Below, piece after piece: positions 37,521-48,305 of a stretch of DNA of 64,000 nt. The position numbers and the translations under genes were made by a program. How positions within the stretch are numbered: the stretch's first letter is position 1; every line of letters starts with the position of its first letter. The DNA comes from Apostichopus japonicus (taxonomy: Eukaryota > Echinodermata > Holothuroidea > Aspidochirotida > Stichopodidae), in NCBI RefSeq assembly GCF_037975245.1, contig NC_092569.1, forward strand, positions 15,869,501 through 15,933,500, read 5' to 3'. The notes under the pieces are model-generated. The model saw only the letters and a list, made by a program, of their open reading frames with translations. It was not told the DNA's origin and searched no databases.

Positions 37521-38240
37521 CCAATGCCTTAGCACGTACCCACTAATGTGTTATTACCTACTTGTGTATGAAGTATTGGTTCATATTGTTATTTTGGTGT
37601 ACGTGTAATCGCCACAATGCTTTTGTGTGTGATTTGACCTTTGTCTTTCACTACCGGGCTCACGACCCGCACTTGTTTCGCTTCGCGACCCATGGTGAGA
37701 AAGCGTTGCTTCATCAAAATATGTGTATGATTGCATGTATGCTCGCCAGTAATAATCTTGACCAGAGTAACATTGGTGTAAGTTCCTTTCTTTTAGTTTA
37801 AGTTTTCGTTGATTGTATTACTATTTCTGCTGGGAATATTAAAGAAACGAGAGGTCAAAGCTATTTGGTCTTAAATCCACTCCGTGTTTAATATCCTATT
37901 GCTTTCTGACAGCATATTTGTTTATAAACACCAAGAAACTACGAGTAAAGAAATGACGCGAGTGTTGAAATGAATTTACGACATTAGTTATCTACGTGGA
38001 TTCGTTTGAGCAGTCTCTGTCCACAATTATTCAGGTTGGAGAATCTTACTAGTAAATAATGCATAACTGAGTTCCTATTTGTTTTTAGTTTAGTGTCACA
38101 GTGATATATGATGTATCGATCATTCTCAAGAGCAAAAAAGCAGGTAAGTAGTCATAAATTCATAGCTTGTCAACTCAAAACACAAATACATTCAGAACAT
38201 TAGATAAAAACAACATTGTTAAGTTATTCATTTAACATAG
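37521..38240. other. 3' flank of the FReD pseudogene, no gene seen
   Basis: Around 37565-37640 a second, diverged version of the TATTTTGGT(A/G)(C/T)ACGT to TGACCTTTGTC stretch of copy B recurs, so part of the flank is itself duplicated. An open frame at 37562 has no domain. Confidence 0.45.
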
Positions 38241-40610
38241 TTGATTAACAATCATGTATCTGCTCCATTGTAGTTTCCATTTAAGTTATCGTCGGTGCAG
38301 AGGGAGTGGCAGTTACTGCTATATCAATCGATTGCAGTGATAATGAGTATTTTTGCAAGTAGGACACCGATAATCCGAGTGCCACCAACCGCTACGGTGT
38401 CTCTCAGCACAGTTGAAATTACTGCAAGCGTCATTGTCACGGTCATGCGTGCTAAAGCGTTTGCCTCTAAACCCTGTGAAAGTATTCCCTGTGTTAAAAA
38501 AGGAGAAGAAAGGAATTGTATGCTTGAATATGCAACAATAAGAACATATGGTTTCCGACCCTTATGTTTACATAATGAATCCAGTGCTTAGAATTAGAGA
38601 TACATGTTTGAGTTGAATAGCATATCCGTCATAATGTTATAGTAATTGCAAACTAACATCCCAACGTAATCTTATGGCGGAATTGAATAATAGAAGTTTA
38701 ACTAAACTTATGCAAAGAACTTAAATATAGGAATTTCGTCATAACCCCTGGCTCATATATACACTTAACCATTCTTAACTATAGTTAAGAAAATGCTTTG
38801 GCTATGAACAGGCATATTTTGGTAGTGTGTCATTAGTCTAATGAGATGTGGATGTTAGCACCTGGCTTAAATCCTGACGAAGGATGTCCAAAAATATAAA
38901 CCTCTTTAACTTCAGACTCACATGAAGGGCATCATTGTTTTAAAACCGCACTTTGAGCAGCAGTGCATTTTGTACTTCTTTTACCGTTCTGGATTTTGCA
39001 AAACTCTTACATTTCTAGTTCTGCTCATCTTGTGTCAGTACAGTTCATTACCTAGGTGATTTCAGGTTAGTATGTATTTATCGAATGAGGCAAGTAACAT
39101 AAAAAAAACAATTGACACTAGATTTTATCGACAATGGAAGCACGATCTTACGTCGTTCTATTCCTTGTTTATACAACTGACTGGACCAATGCGCTTCCAC
39201 CTCCCTGACTGCGCATACCATTTCATTGCTGCGGTAGCTTTCAAGTTTTCATAGCTGCCGGAAGGTTATCTATTTGATATCGTATATTGTTGAAACCGAG
39301 ATGTTATTGACAACTTCACATTCCACATTACACAATAACTGTTAGTCGTATTTAGAAGTAGTGTAACTAGCATAGAATACGTTGCATGTGCCAAAATTAT
39401 GGTATATTTGTTTTCATTTCATTAACTGGTCAGAATTGAGAAAAGTTACAAATATCTTATTTCGAGGAAATTGTAATACACTTGTGATTAGACGAGATTG
39501 GAGATACAAAAGTCAACTGTATATATCGCCAAGAATTCGATAAAATAGGCAAAAATAAATATAGTTTAGATAAATTCATCCTAAACTGTCACAGTTATAA
39601 TGATGAAGAGAAGTAAACTTTTAAAGCTACAAGGGAGAAAATATTCCAAAATTTTGGTACGAAAATGGTTAGAAAAGTCGCCACTGTTCCGTCATTCATC
39701 AGAGTGCGAACATCGCTCTCTCTGCCTAAGGAGAATTCTCCATTAAAATATGATCATAAAAAAATTAATGGGCACACGCTTACTGTGGGAGAAAAATACA
39801 CAATGAAGTAAGAAACAAACCTATATTTCCACTACGGGTGCCAAGTTTAGTTATCATGTAGTTGTTGGTCTGAGACTCTATTTCAAACTCTGTAAATTGA
39901 GCATACTTATGCGACCCATCAGCAAGAGAAATGTTGAAGCGAATGGTGTAGTCTCTCTGATTTGTCAAGTAATGAAGTTTGTCATTTTCAAGCCAGAAAT
40001 TACTTTATAGATCGCCAAATCCTTGTTTATACGTAGTCCATGTTTGGACGAAGGGAATCGATCCATCATTACGACGTTGAAACACCTAAGGGTGCACAAA
40101 AAATTGAAGAAATCTGAACTAAAGATTACACAGTATCGGATAAGTGTGTGAAAAAGAAAAAAAAGGTTATTATCAATCAAAATAGAGACAGACTCTTTTC
40201 TGAGAAAAATTGTAGTAGAAAATATAGACTTACAAGTTGTTTTAATATTTCTAGCTTATAAATTTCTCTCCACCAAAAAAATGCATTCATATTTTCTCTA
40301 TAGTTAAATATATTGCCAACGTTATAGTTAAATGTTGATTAAGATGTACGCATATTTGTTGATCGGTATTTAAAAAATGTCAACGTTTCTTTGTATATCT
40401 TAGTCCTGAAACAATTCCTAGTCCTAAAACCAAATACTTACAGTCCATCCTTCACCATGGTTCATCTTACATGTTACATTGAACGCAAAACCAAGCCATC
40501 CGGATTGCTGGATGATGTAAACACCGCCTTGTGTATAATGCAAGACGTCTAGCATACGTATCCGAGGATAGTCAAGTAAACGATGTGAGGAAGTCATTAC
40601 GACTATATTA
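38241..40610 (-). pseudogene. FReD pseudogene, paralogue of the first FReD gene
   Basis: Exons on the minus strand: about 40610-40442, 40085-39821 and 38473 to about 38241, with donors GTAAGT and GTTTG and acceptors CTTAG and TCACAG in the family positions. Recognisable pieces are GGVYIIQQSGWLGF, KMNHGEGWT, VFQRRNDGS, HYLTNQRDYTIRF and FSTHDRDNDA, then RSGWWHSD. Defects: the first domain cysteine is replaced by Tyr (LLDY for TDC); an in-frame TAA at 40007-40005 replaces the residue aligned to E in the intact gene; a two-base loss before 38320 brings a TAG at 38321-38319; and a further stop at 38254-38252 follows NGNYNGADT. The last exon has the same cysteine-rich insertion as the gene at 2.5 kb. 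It is closest to that gene in exon 3. A plus-strand open frame at 38295 is only its antisense. Confidence 0.88.
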
Positions 40611-40630
40611 ATGACGTGAAAGCCCTGCAT

Positions 40631-41535
40631 AGAACATTTATGAACAAACTGGTATATTGTGTGTTAAACACTTTCAGTTTTTTTCAGCGGAAACTGTTTT
40701 TTTTGTGTATATATCTGGCTGAAATATGGACTTATTTGTAGGGTTAGTAAACGTTTGACACAATGGTCACTGAGATGAAAGTCTTTGTTACCATCTCACT
40801 GTTCAAAATTACTGGAGTTTGTAAAATTCAAGTTCAAAATGCACTGATCGGTGTAATTGCCTTAAATAGATTTCGAGACAATTTCAGTCTTTCTTTGCAC
40901 ACATGCATGTCAATCCAAAGAGGTGCAATTGGTTATAGTGTGGTTCAAAGTTTGGCCTAGTAATAAAAGCGTAATATGTTAAAAGCATCTTTCGTATGTA
41001 GTCTAATATCTCTTCGTAGAGGAAGGATATGTTGGTTTAAAGGTAGGGGTATACTGGTTATCAATCATTCAGCAAGTACCATAGCCGGCTTCAGACCGAA
41101 TATTCAAATTGCCAGAACATACAGTGTTTTGGATTGTATTGTAGTTCGATATAAAGAACATGCGGGTTAGGGCTGGATGGGAATACAACCAATGTCTGCA
41201 TGACGGAAGTATTCCAAGCACATAAAGACGTAATGTTCAAATACATCGTTGAAAAAGTTGGTTTGTTTACTTTTTATTACAATTTAGAGTTCTGAACAGT
41301 CTGTAGGATATATGTGTGGTTAGCACATCATTTGCACCTTCATAACTGACGACAGCGGACTGTCAAATTAACTGACTACGTTATACTTTACATGGTAAAG
41401 ATTTCATCACTATGGTAGGCCCCAATGCTGTCTCGTGCTGTATAGCATACTGCAAAATGCTCTTAAAATATGCTCAAGATTTTTCTCTTTTGCTTTGGCG
41501 ATATTTGCAAACTGTTAATACAACTCTAGATAGTA
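40631..41535. other. Upstream of the FReD pseudogene, no gene seen
   Basis: No signal-peptide, TIL or EGF exon of the pseudogene was found on the minus strand here, so its 5' part is missing or unrecognisable. Confidence 0.45.
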
Positions 41536-41536
41536 A

Positions 41537-41735
41537 ATTTGTGGAGTGTTAGCTCAGTGGTTAACGACAGATTCTTTCAATCATGAGGTCGTGAGTTCGA
41601 GTAACTCTAAGATTAATGTATGTCGTCCAGTTACAGAGTTTTGACAAAGTGATAACTCATATACATGGACGTTAAATATGAATGTAAGAGACTGACTTCG
41701 GTCAGCTGGAGGGCTTTGAGGAGGATCTAAAATAC
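41537..41735 (+). mobile_element. tRNA-derived SINE, copy 2
   Basis: A box TTAGCTCAGTGG at 41549-41560 and B-box-like GAGTTCGAGTAAC at 41593-41605 are followed by the same body (GTATGTCGTCCAGTTACAGA) and tail (AGAGACTGACTTCGGTCAGC) as the minus-strand copy at 26.4 kb. It continues to GGAGGATCTAAAATACATA. Confidence 0.82.
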
Positions 41736-42340
41736 ATATATACATAAGTATCATTGACAATGCGCAGCAGAATACTATGCATAAGTTGCACGTTATTCTA
41801 TTATGTACAGTGCATACACAAGCATTTTGACGTAATCGTTGTTTGCATCTGGAATATCAAACTTTGACCTCCTTAAAAGAATATCAAACAATACTGACGA
41901 ACGGGTAATTCCATTAGCTTCGTTTTTAGATGTTTGTTGTATTTGTTTACTGTATTCATGTACGTGTATTACGTGTATTTGCAGCCCTACAGTCAGTGGA
42001 GTAACAGGTAATTTTAAGCTTAAAATTTATGTACAGGTTATAACAGGTTGAATCGTATGAGTTAGCTGATATTGTTTATTTGTAATATTCTTGCTTGTTC
42101 GTTATTTGGTGTAGCAGAATTGTACTGTGTACGCATTAACTCATATGAGACTACATCTGTTTGGCTCAGATACAATTCGAATGCGATTTGAAATATATGG
42201 GTTGTATTTCGGTAATTGTTGTTGCTAAAGTTGACGACGTTTACCATATTTCAACCAGGTGAAGACAGTTATTGTATGTATTTTCTATTATGGGTAATCT
42301 GTAAACAAAATAATGAAGTTGCAATGTATTTGAGTTGAGT
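41736..42340. other. 5' flank of the IFIT-like gene
   Basis: No exon was recognised. No clear interferon-stimulated response element was seen on inspection. Confidence 0.4.
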
Positions 42341-42348
42341 TATAAATA
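42341..42348 (+). promoter_or_regulatory. TATA-box candidate of the IFIT-like gene
   Basis: TATAAATA lies 39 bases before the ATG at 42380. If used, the 5' UTR would be only about 10 bases. A branch-like and pyrimidine-rich stretch ending in ATCATAG just before the ATG suggests instead an acceptor with a non-coding first exon upstream. The two readings exclude each other. Confidence 0.3.
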
Positions 42349-42379
42349 CGCTCTGATATCACTTTTATTAATCATAGAC

Positions 42380-45300
42380 ATGGCAACGACAGAAAACTGG
42401 TGGCAAAACTTACCTTGCCATTTTCATCCATCATGGCGTCTGGACGAGATAACGAATCTTGATCTCCTACAACTGAAACGCAAAGCTCAAAATAATGCAG
42501 AAGACTCGATGGTAGTGGAACACAAGATATATCAAGCCTTTCTCGAGTATCCGTGTGGGAAATTCTGCAACAATAAGAAACCTAGTCTTACTAAAGCCCT
42601 GAAATTTCTCGAGCAGGCGGACGAATATATAACAAATACTTTAAGGGAAAACAACGAAGCTAGGATTGGCTACGGAATCGTGATTAATTGTTTTCGCATG
42701 TGGAAAGATCCACATCGAGTTAAATATGAAGATACATTGAGAACTCTGAACGAAGAGAAGGAGAATTTCCCAAAACACGAACATTACATATTTGCTACAC
42801 GTGCATACAGTCTTTCCCGTTTGGGGCCAAAATGGATCGAAGAATCACAAGTATTTTTTGATAAGGCATTGAAAGGATATCCCGATAACTGCCAGTGGCT
42901 GTTCGGAAAGGCCTTGATGTTCGGAAGAAGATCACGACTATCAATTGGTAGAGATGGTTGGACCAAAGATGCCATTAAGAAAAAGCAAGAAAACTTGAAA
43001 TCGGAAAAGGATATATTGCAAACCATATTACAAAAAGAACCCGATAATAGTCTTGTCAAAGTTTATATCGGTGAAGTGTTATTACTCTTAGGTGAGTCCG
43101 AGGATGCAGAGTTATATATTGCAGAAGCTTTAGCATGTAGCCAAAATGATGCCAAAGTTGCTGAAAAGGCAGGTTCAGTTTATAGAAAACTTGGCAAAAT
43201 TGATGTTGCGGAAGATATTTTTGAGGACCAACTTACATGGAAGGAAACATCTGAGGCGCATTTTCAGCTGGGCAAACTTAAGAAAGACCGCGTTAACACT
43301 AAAGACACAACTAAAAGTGAGGAATATCTTAGACAAGCCTTAGTTCATTTCACCAAAGGACATGAAATAGATCCTGCCCATAACCCTTGCTTGATAGGAA
43401 AAGCTGAGATGACAGCAAAAGTTGGATATTATGAAAAAGCTAAACATGTATTCACAGATATATTTGAACAAGAAATGAATGGTATGCTATCTGCTGGAGA
43501 TAGTCTATATGTTTACACGGTTGCTGCAAACTTAGGCCAAAGGTTACTTGAGAAAGTCTTCGACATGGACGAAATTGTCAATATCTACTACAGATTCCTT
43601 ACCCTTTGCACCATTCCTAAAAGAAGAAAACAAATCATTAAAAAATTAAAAAAAATAAGCGAAAACGTAAGCTCTGTACAATTTCAACTGTATGCAGTAT
43701 TCAAAATGGCGGAACTGAAAAGACGTTTCGGTTCCTACTGCGAAGCAATACAACTTTACGAGCAGTTACTCGACCTCAAGAATGGTGACGGAGAGCTCGT
43801 TAAAGTAAGGGAGATCAGAACCGGATTGTCTCTTGCACAGGCGAAGAAAAGACTCAACGAAGGAATTGCAGACAATAAGGAAGACGTACTGGAAATATAC
43901 TCATTGGTTTCCTCAACGATCGAGCAAGGAAGTCTCGAGGGTAGCTATCTATTTGCAAAGGCAGCTGAAAACCTACGTTCGATTTTTTTTCACATAAACT
44001 TAGGTATCCCTTGTACACTTGCACGGATAAAGTTAATCCTAGACGAGAAAGTCGACATATTGCATGCTGATTTTGAAGTAAAAGGTGACGACGATATCGC
44101 CGAAATGATTCATATAGACATGAAAAGGGATTTAATTAGAAATCTGGTGGAACAATTTTGCACTTACGATACTGGTCTTGCAGATAAAATGCAAACGAAA
44201 AACGACGGTTTCCTACTGAAGGTTTACGGCTCACTAGAGGGACTTCGAAGAAAACGCTTGGATTTTGAGTTGGAACTCTTCAAGGCCCACATCGATGGCA
44301 AATCATGGAATGATAATTGCGCGCATACGGCAACCGCAGTACTTCTACAATCAAGGGTAATACTGGACCATGCTATTCATTTATATCAGGTAAAAATGTC
44401 ATGTTTTTTTTTTCTAAATGAAACAACTCGAAGAGAACTACATTTGTTGAAACAAATCTGCTTTATATTGGACCAAAAACCAAGATAAGCATATGAACGT
44501 AATGTACTTTAACCTCTAAATGTTAAGCCTCTACAACTCAATTTGTCAACACTTGTGCATGACAGCTAAATTAAATATTAAACGAGGTCCTACCAAACTG
44601 CTAAAAAGGCTGTTTCGTCATTTCAATATTGACGAGATATGACTGCACATACAAAAGAGGGTACGTGTTGTTTTTCGATTGAATATGGTTGTCCTAACAA
44701 TATAAACTCCTACCTGAATGTAATCACATAATAAACAGTATATTTTTAATTCAAATCATATAATGTTCATTCACAAGAGGGAAGTATATTTATACTCCTA
44801 AATTAGATAGAAGTACTTCGAAAGGAACCAGGGCGTTCCATCTTTCCCATACATTTCGATTGGAAACAAGCATCTGTGGACAAGGAAACTACGAAGAAAA
44901 AGCTACGTGGATGGTGTGCGAGTGCATTTCCAGAATATAGTATGCCGCCAGACGTTTTTGAACATCTGCTCCAGGTAAACACTAATGTATAAAGAGAAAA
45001 GTTCACTGTATAAGAATTATCGCATATACTACAAAATGCTTAATGCTTGGAACGCTCCTTATCGCTAAATTGTCGACGAGGCCATTTTTCTCCTCAGTAT
45101 ACAGGCCTGAATGTTAATGTTACCACTGGACTAGCCTGAATGTTAATGTTACCATTGTACAGGCTTGAATGTTAATATTTACCATTATACAGGCCTGAAT
45201 GTTAATGTTACCATTGGACAGGCCTGAATGTTCATGTTTACCATTATACAGGCCTGAATGTTAATGTTACCATTGCACAGGCATGAATTTTAAATGTTTA

Positions 45301-46567
45301 CCATTGCACAAGCCTGTATGTTAATGTTACCATTGTAGAGGCCTGAATGTTCATGTTACCATTGTACAGGCCTTAATGATACTGTTACCATTGTTCATGC
45401 CTTAATGCTAATGTTACCATTGTACAGGTCCGAATGTTAATGTTACCATTGTACAGGCCTTAATGTAAATGTTACCATTGTACAGGCCTGAATGTTAATG
45501 TTACCATTGTACAGGCCTGAATGTTAATGTTACCATTGTTCATGCCTTAATGCTAATTTTGCCATTGTACAGGTCCGAATGTTAATGTTACCATTGTACA
45601 GGTCCGAATGTTCATGTTTACCATTGCACAGGCCTGAATGTTCATGTTTACCATTGTACAGGCCTGAATGTTAATGTTACCATTGTACAGGTCCGAATGT
45701 TAATGTTACCATTGTACAGGCCTTAATGTTAATGTTACTATTGTACAGGCCTGAATGTTAATGTTACCATTGTACAGGCCTGAAGTTAATGTTACCATTG
45801 TATAGGCCTTAATATTAACGTTACTATTGTTCAATACCATTGCACGACACTTATTATTGAAAGAAGAAAGGCTTCACCAACTTACTGAAAATAAAAGTTA
45901 CTTTGAATGATTAACTATGTCGCATTTAAGCACAGTAAATTATACAATAATACGGTCCTACAGTCCATAACATCGATAACTCGCTAAAATAAGCTCGATC
46001 GAGTATGTAATTTCACTTTGAATTGCTAAAATGTTATTTCAGTATATAACAGTATGAAGTTTTGCTGTTGAGTATCATATCAATTTGTTTTGTCGCATTT
46101 CACGTACAACTGTGCCCGTCCCCCGCAAACGCAAATCCCGTTCGAACGAAAAATGTACAAATATGAACTTTGGAGCGCTCATTTGATGTCGTACATGACT
46201 GATATTATTTGATACATGGATTTTCATATACACCCAAGTGAACACTACTGATAGGGGTGGGGAAAATTAACCATGAAAGTTGTACATAGGGACCTGGATG
46301 GATTTCCAGGTCATGTTTTTTTCTGCAGTGAACAATATGGTTGGACTTTAGACCACGCGGTGTTTAATAGAAAATGTCTGGATTGAGATAATACATAGCT
46401 GACTGAGTACGTCATAGTGTAAACTAGCCAATGATGTCATTTTCTTTTACATTTCTGACACTCCCATATAGGGACTTAACCCAATGACAAACCCTTGCAA
46501 TAAAAACGCCCAAAAATGAATATTCATAGTCACGCTCGTCTCGCCTTGAATACCCGTGCACAGTGCA

Positions 46568-46641
<74 letters not shown>

Positions 46642-48305
46642 CAGCATTACAAGCCCCGCCCATTCAACCAATCGGGATATACAATGAGGCAATATATACA
46701 TTATTCATTGCGTTGGCTGGACAATTGACAGCTGTGAAATTGACAGTGGAAATGCGACTCTTTCATTGAAGCAAATTTATATGTCAAGTTCCTGATTAAG
46801 ATTTGACTTAATGATCTGTGTGTTAGACAAAGTATAGTCCTGGCAGCCAATTTATTTTGTGCACCTCAGTTGTTAAGAGGGCCGACTCCCAAAGCATTAA
46901 AGAGATGTAGATGTACAACCTTCCAATGGCCTATTGCATATAAAAATTATGTTGATATGTTGTACCTACAGATATCTTATAACTAGATTAGAATGATATA
47001 GAAGTGAAGCTGTAATTTGTGTTCAAAACGGATTCAACGTACGTTTGGTTTTCATTGTAGACTATCAATTTAATAAATAGTTGTTAATTCATTTGTTCAG
47101 GTTCAGCCGATGTACGATAGCAATAACATCTGGCTTGCTGCTCTTGGAAGTTTTTCATCGGCCGAGAAGCATAAATCTTATCAAACAAGCGAAACCTTCC
47201 TATTAAAACTAAAAGATGAAACCAAACCACCCATTTATATTGCGATTTCAGAAATAATTGAAAAAAGCAATCATGAAGTGGAAAGGCTGTCGCTTTTCTT
47301 TATGGAAAAGTGCAAAGGTATGTGAAATCCAACTTCCGATGAATATTCGTGATAGATTCATTCTTGGTAATGAAGCCATGATTGTGGCGTACAAGCTTAC
47401 ACGAATCATTTAGAGTACTGATTAGTTTTCTTGTCCGTTTATACCCAATGTATAATCTAGGCATCACTCACAAAGCACCATTTGGTATCTAAATATATAT
47501 TTTGCTTATGGTGAACACTCTACGATGCACCTCCATCAAACATGTGAATCAGTTGTAACTACCCAAGGCCCTAAAAACCTCCTTGACGTCTTCATTCTCT
47601 CCTGACCGTAAGGTTCATACCCGCACCTAAGTCAGTATGGGGAAGGGGGGGGGGCTTGTTTAATTCCCCTGATGAAATATTGTACGTTACATACCTCACT
47701 AATTCTTATTGGGTTTTGAGTTGTTCACTACAAAACGGAAATCTTAACTGAGCTGTTGATTTTTTTGCTATCACTATATACTATAGATCTCTACCATCGC
47801 CGTCTTTCAATATTGGTTAAGACACGTCATGCAGATAGCTTTCCTTGATATGTTACATACCTTTTCTACTTGAGTCATTAACATACATCAAATTGATTTT
47901 GGACCTTGACATTTCATTTCTGGCACCTTATACGTTTGTCTGTGTGATCCCGTAGTACAGCCTCTGAAGTATAGGTAAAAATATCTTAACTTTGGCGATA
48001 TTTCCAGTATGATGACTCCCGTAATAATCAAAATTCCACAATTCTTTAAACGAGTTTTATTTTTTGGGGGTGGGTGTTTGAACCGTAAAGCAAACTCCTA
48101 GATGACAGTATGTTTACGCCTAGACAGTCCCTTTGTCTTCCCTCCGCATTCATACCATACAATTTCTCTCTTTTCTTTATTTTTAGAAATCGAAAACTAC
48201 ACGGGAGAAACTACATGTTCATTACTGGAACCGGTTACCAATTTAACTCTCAACGAAAATGATTCTCCTGAATTACCACAAGGCACCCCTGCGAGCTTTC
48301 GTTGA
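42380..48305 (+). CDS. IFIT-like tetratricopeptide-repeat protein, four coding exons
   Basis: The coding model joins 42380-44389, 44807-44974, 47101-47317 and 48187-48305. All introns are GT-AG, phases 0,0,1 agree, and the total is 838 codons including the stop. The ATG at 42380 ([15 protein letters not shown]) is preferred; the frame is open upstream to 42335 but has no earlier ATG. Helical TPR pairs recur through the long first exon, for example [13 protein letters not shown] (residues about 72-84), [19 protein letters not shown] (about 152-170) and [20 protein letters not shown] (about 220-240) and AELYIAEAL. The EYP(x)G start, the spacing of the repeats and the [18 protein letters not shown] region resemble vertebrate IFIT proteins, cytoplasmic RNA-binding antiviral effectors. 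It is much longer than the usual 470-490 residues, with a C-terminal extension from exons 2-4 of unknown function. RNA binding is inferred only. Confidence 0.82.
45098..45842 (+). repeat. 29-bp minisatellite in intron 2 of the IFIT-like gene
   Basis: About 25 imperfect head-to-tail copies of a 29-bp unit: GTACAGGCCTGAATGTTAAT followed by GTTACCATT. Variants (CATGCC, GGTCCG, ATGTTTACC) alternate in blocks, indicating expansion by unequal exchange. There are no spacers, so it is not a CRISPR array. Confidence 0.95.
46573..46640. repeat. (TA)n microsatellite in intron 2 of the IFIT-like gene
   Basis: A long TA tract ending in TTTATATACAG; frames through it are artefacts. Confidence 0.95.

Noticed and set aside
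38295-38591. 98-codon plus-strand open frame
   Set aside because: It is the antisense of the last exon of the minus-strand FReD pseudogene; a similar antisense frame exists at 2347-2556.
41537-41610. Functional tRNA gene
   Set aside because: The A and B boxes are embedded in a longer element found again at 26.4 kb and the stems do not pair as in a tRNA. It is a SINE.
42335-42379. Upstream extension of the IFIT-like frame with a hydrophobic stretch that resembles a signal peptide
   Set aside because: There is no ATG before 42380. The stretch overlaps a TATA candidate and an acceptor-like site, and IFIT-type proteins are cytoplasmic.
45098-45842. Regular repeats that could suggest a CRISPR array
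   Set aside because: The 29-bp units are head to tail without unique spacers, lie in a eukaryotic intron and have no cas genes. It is a minisatellite.
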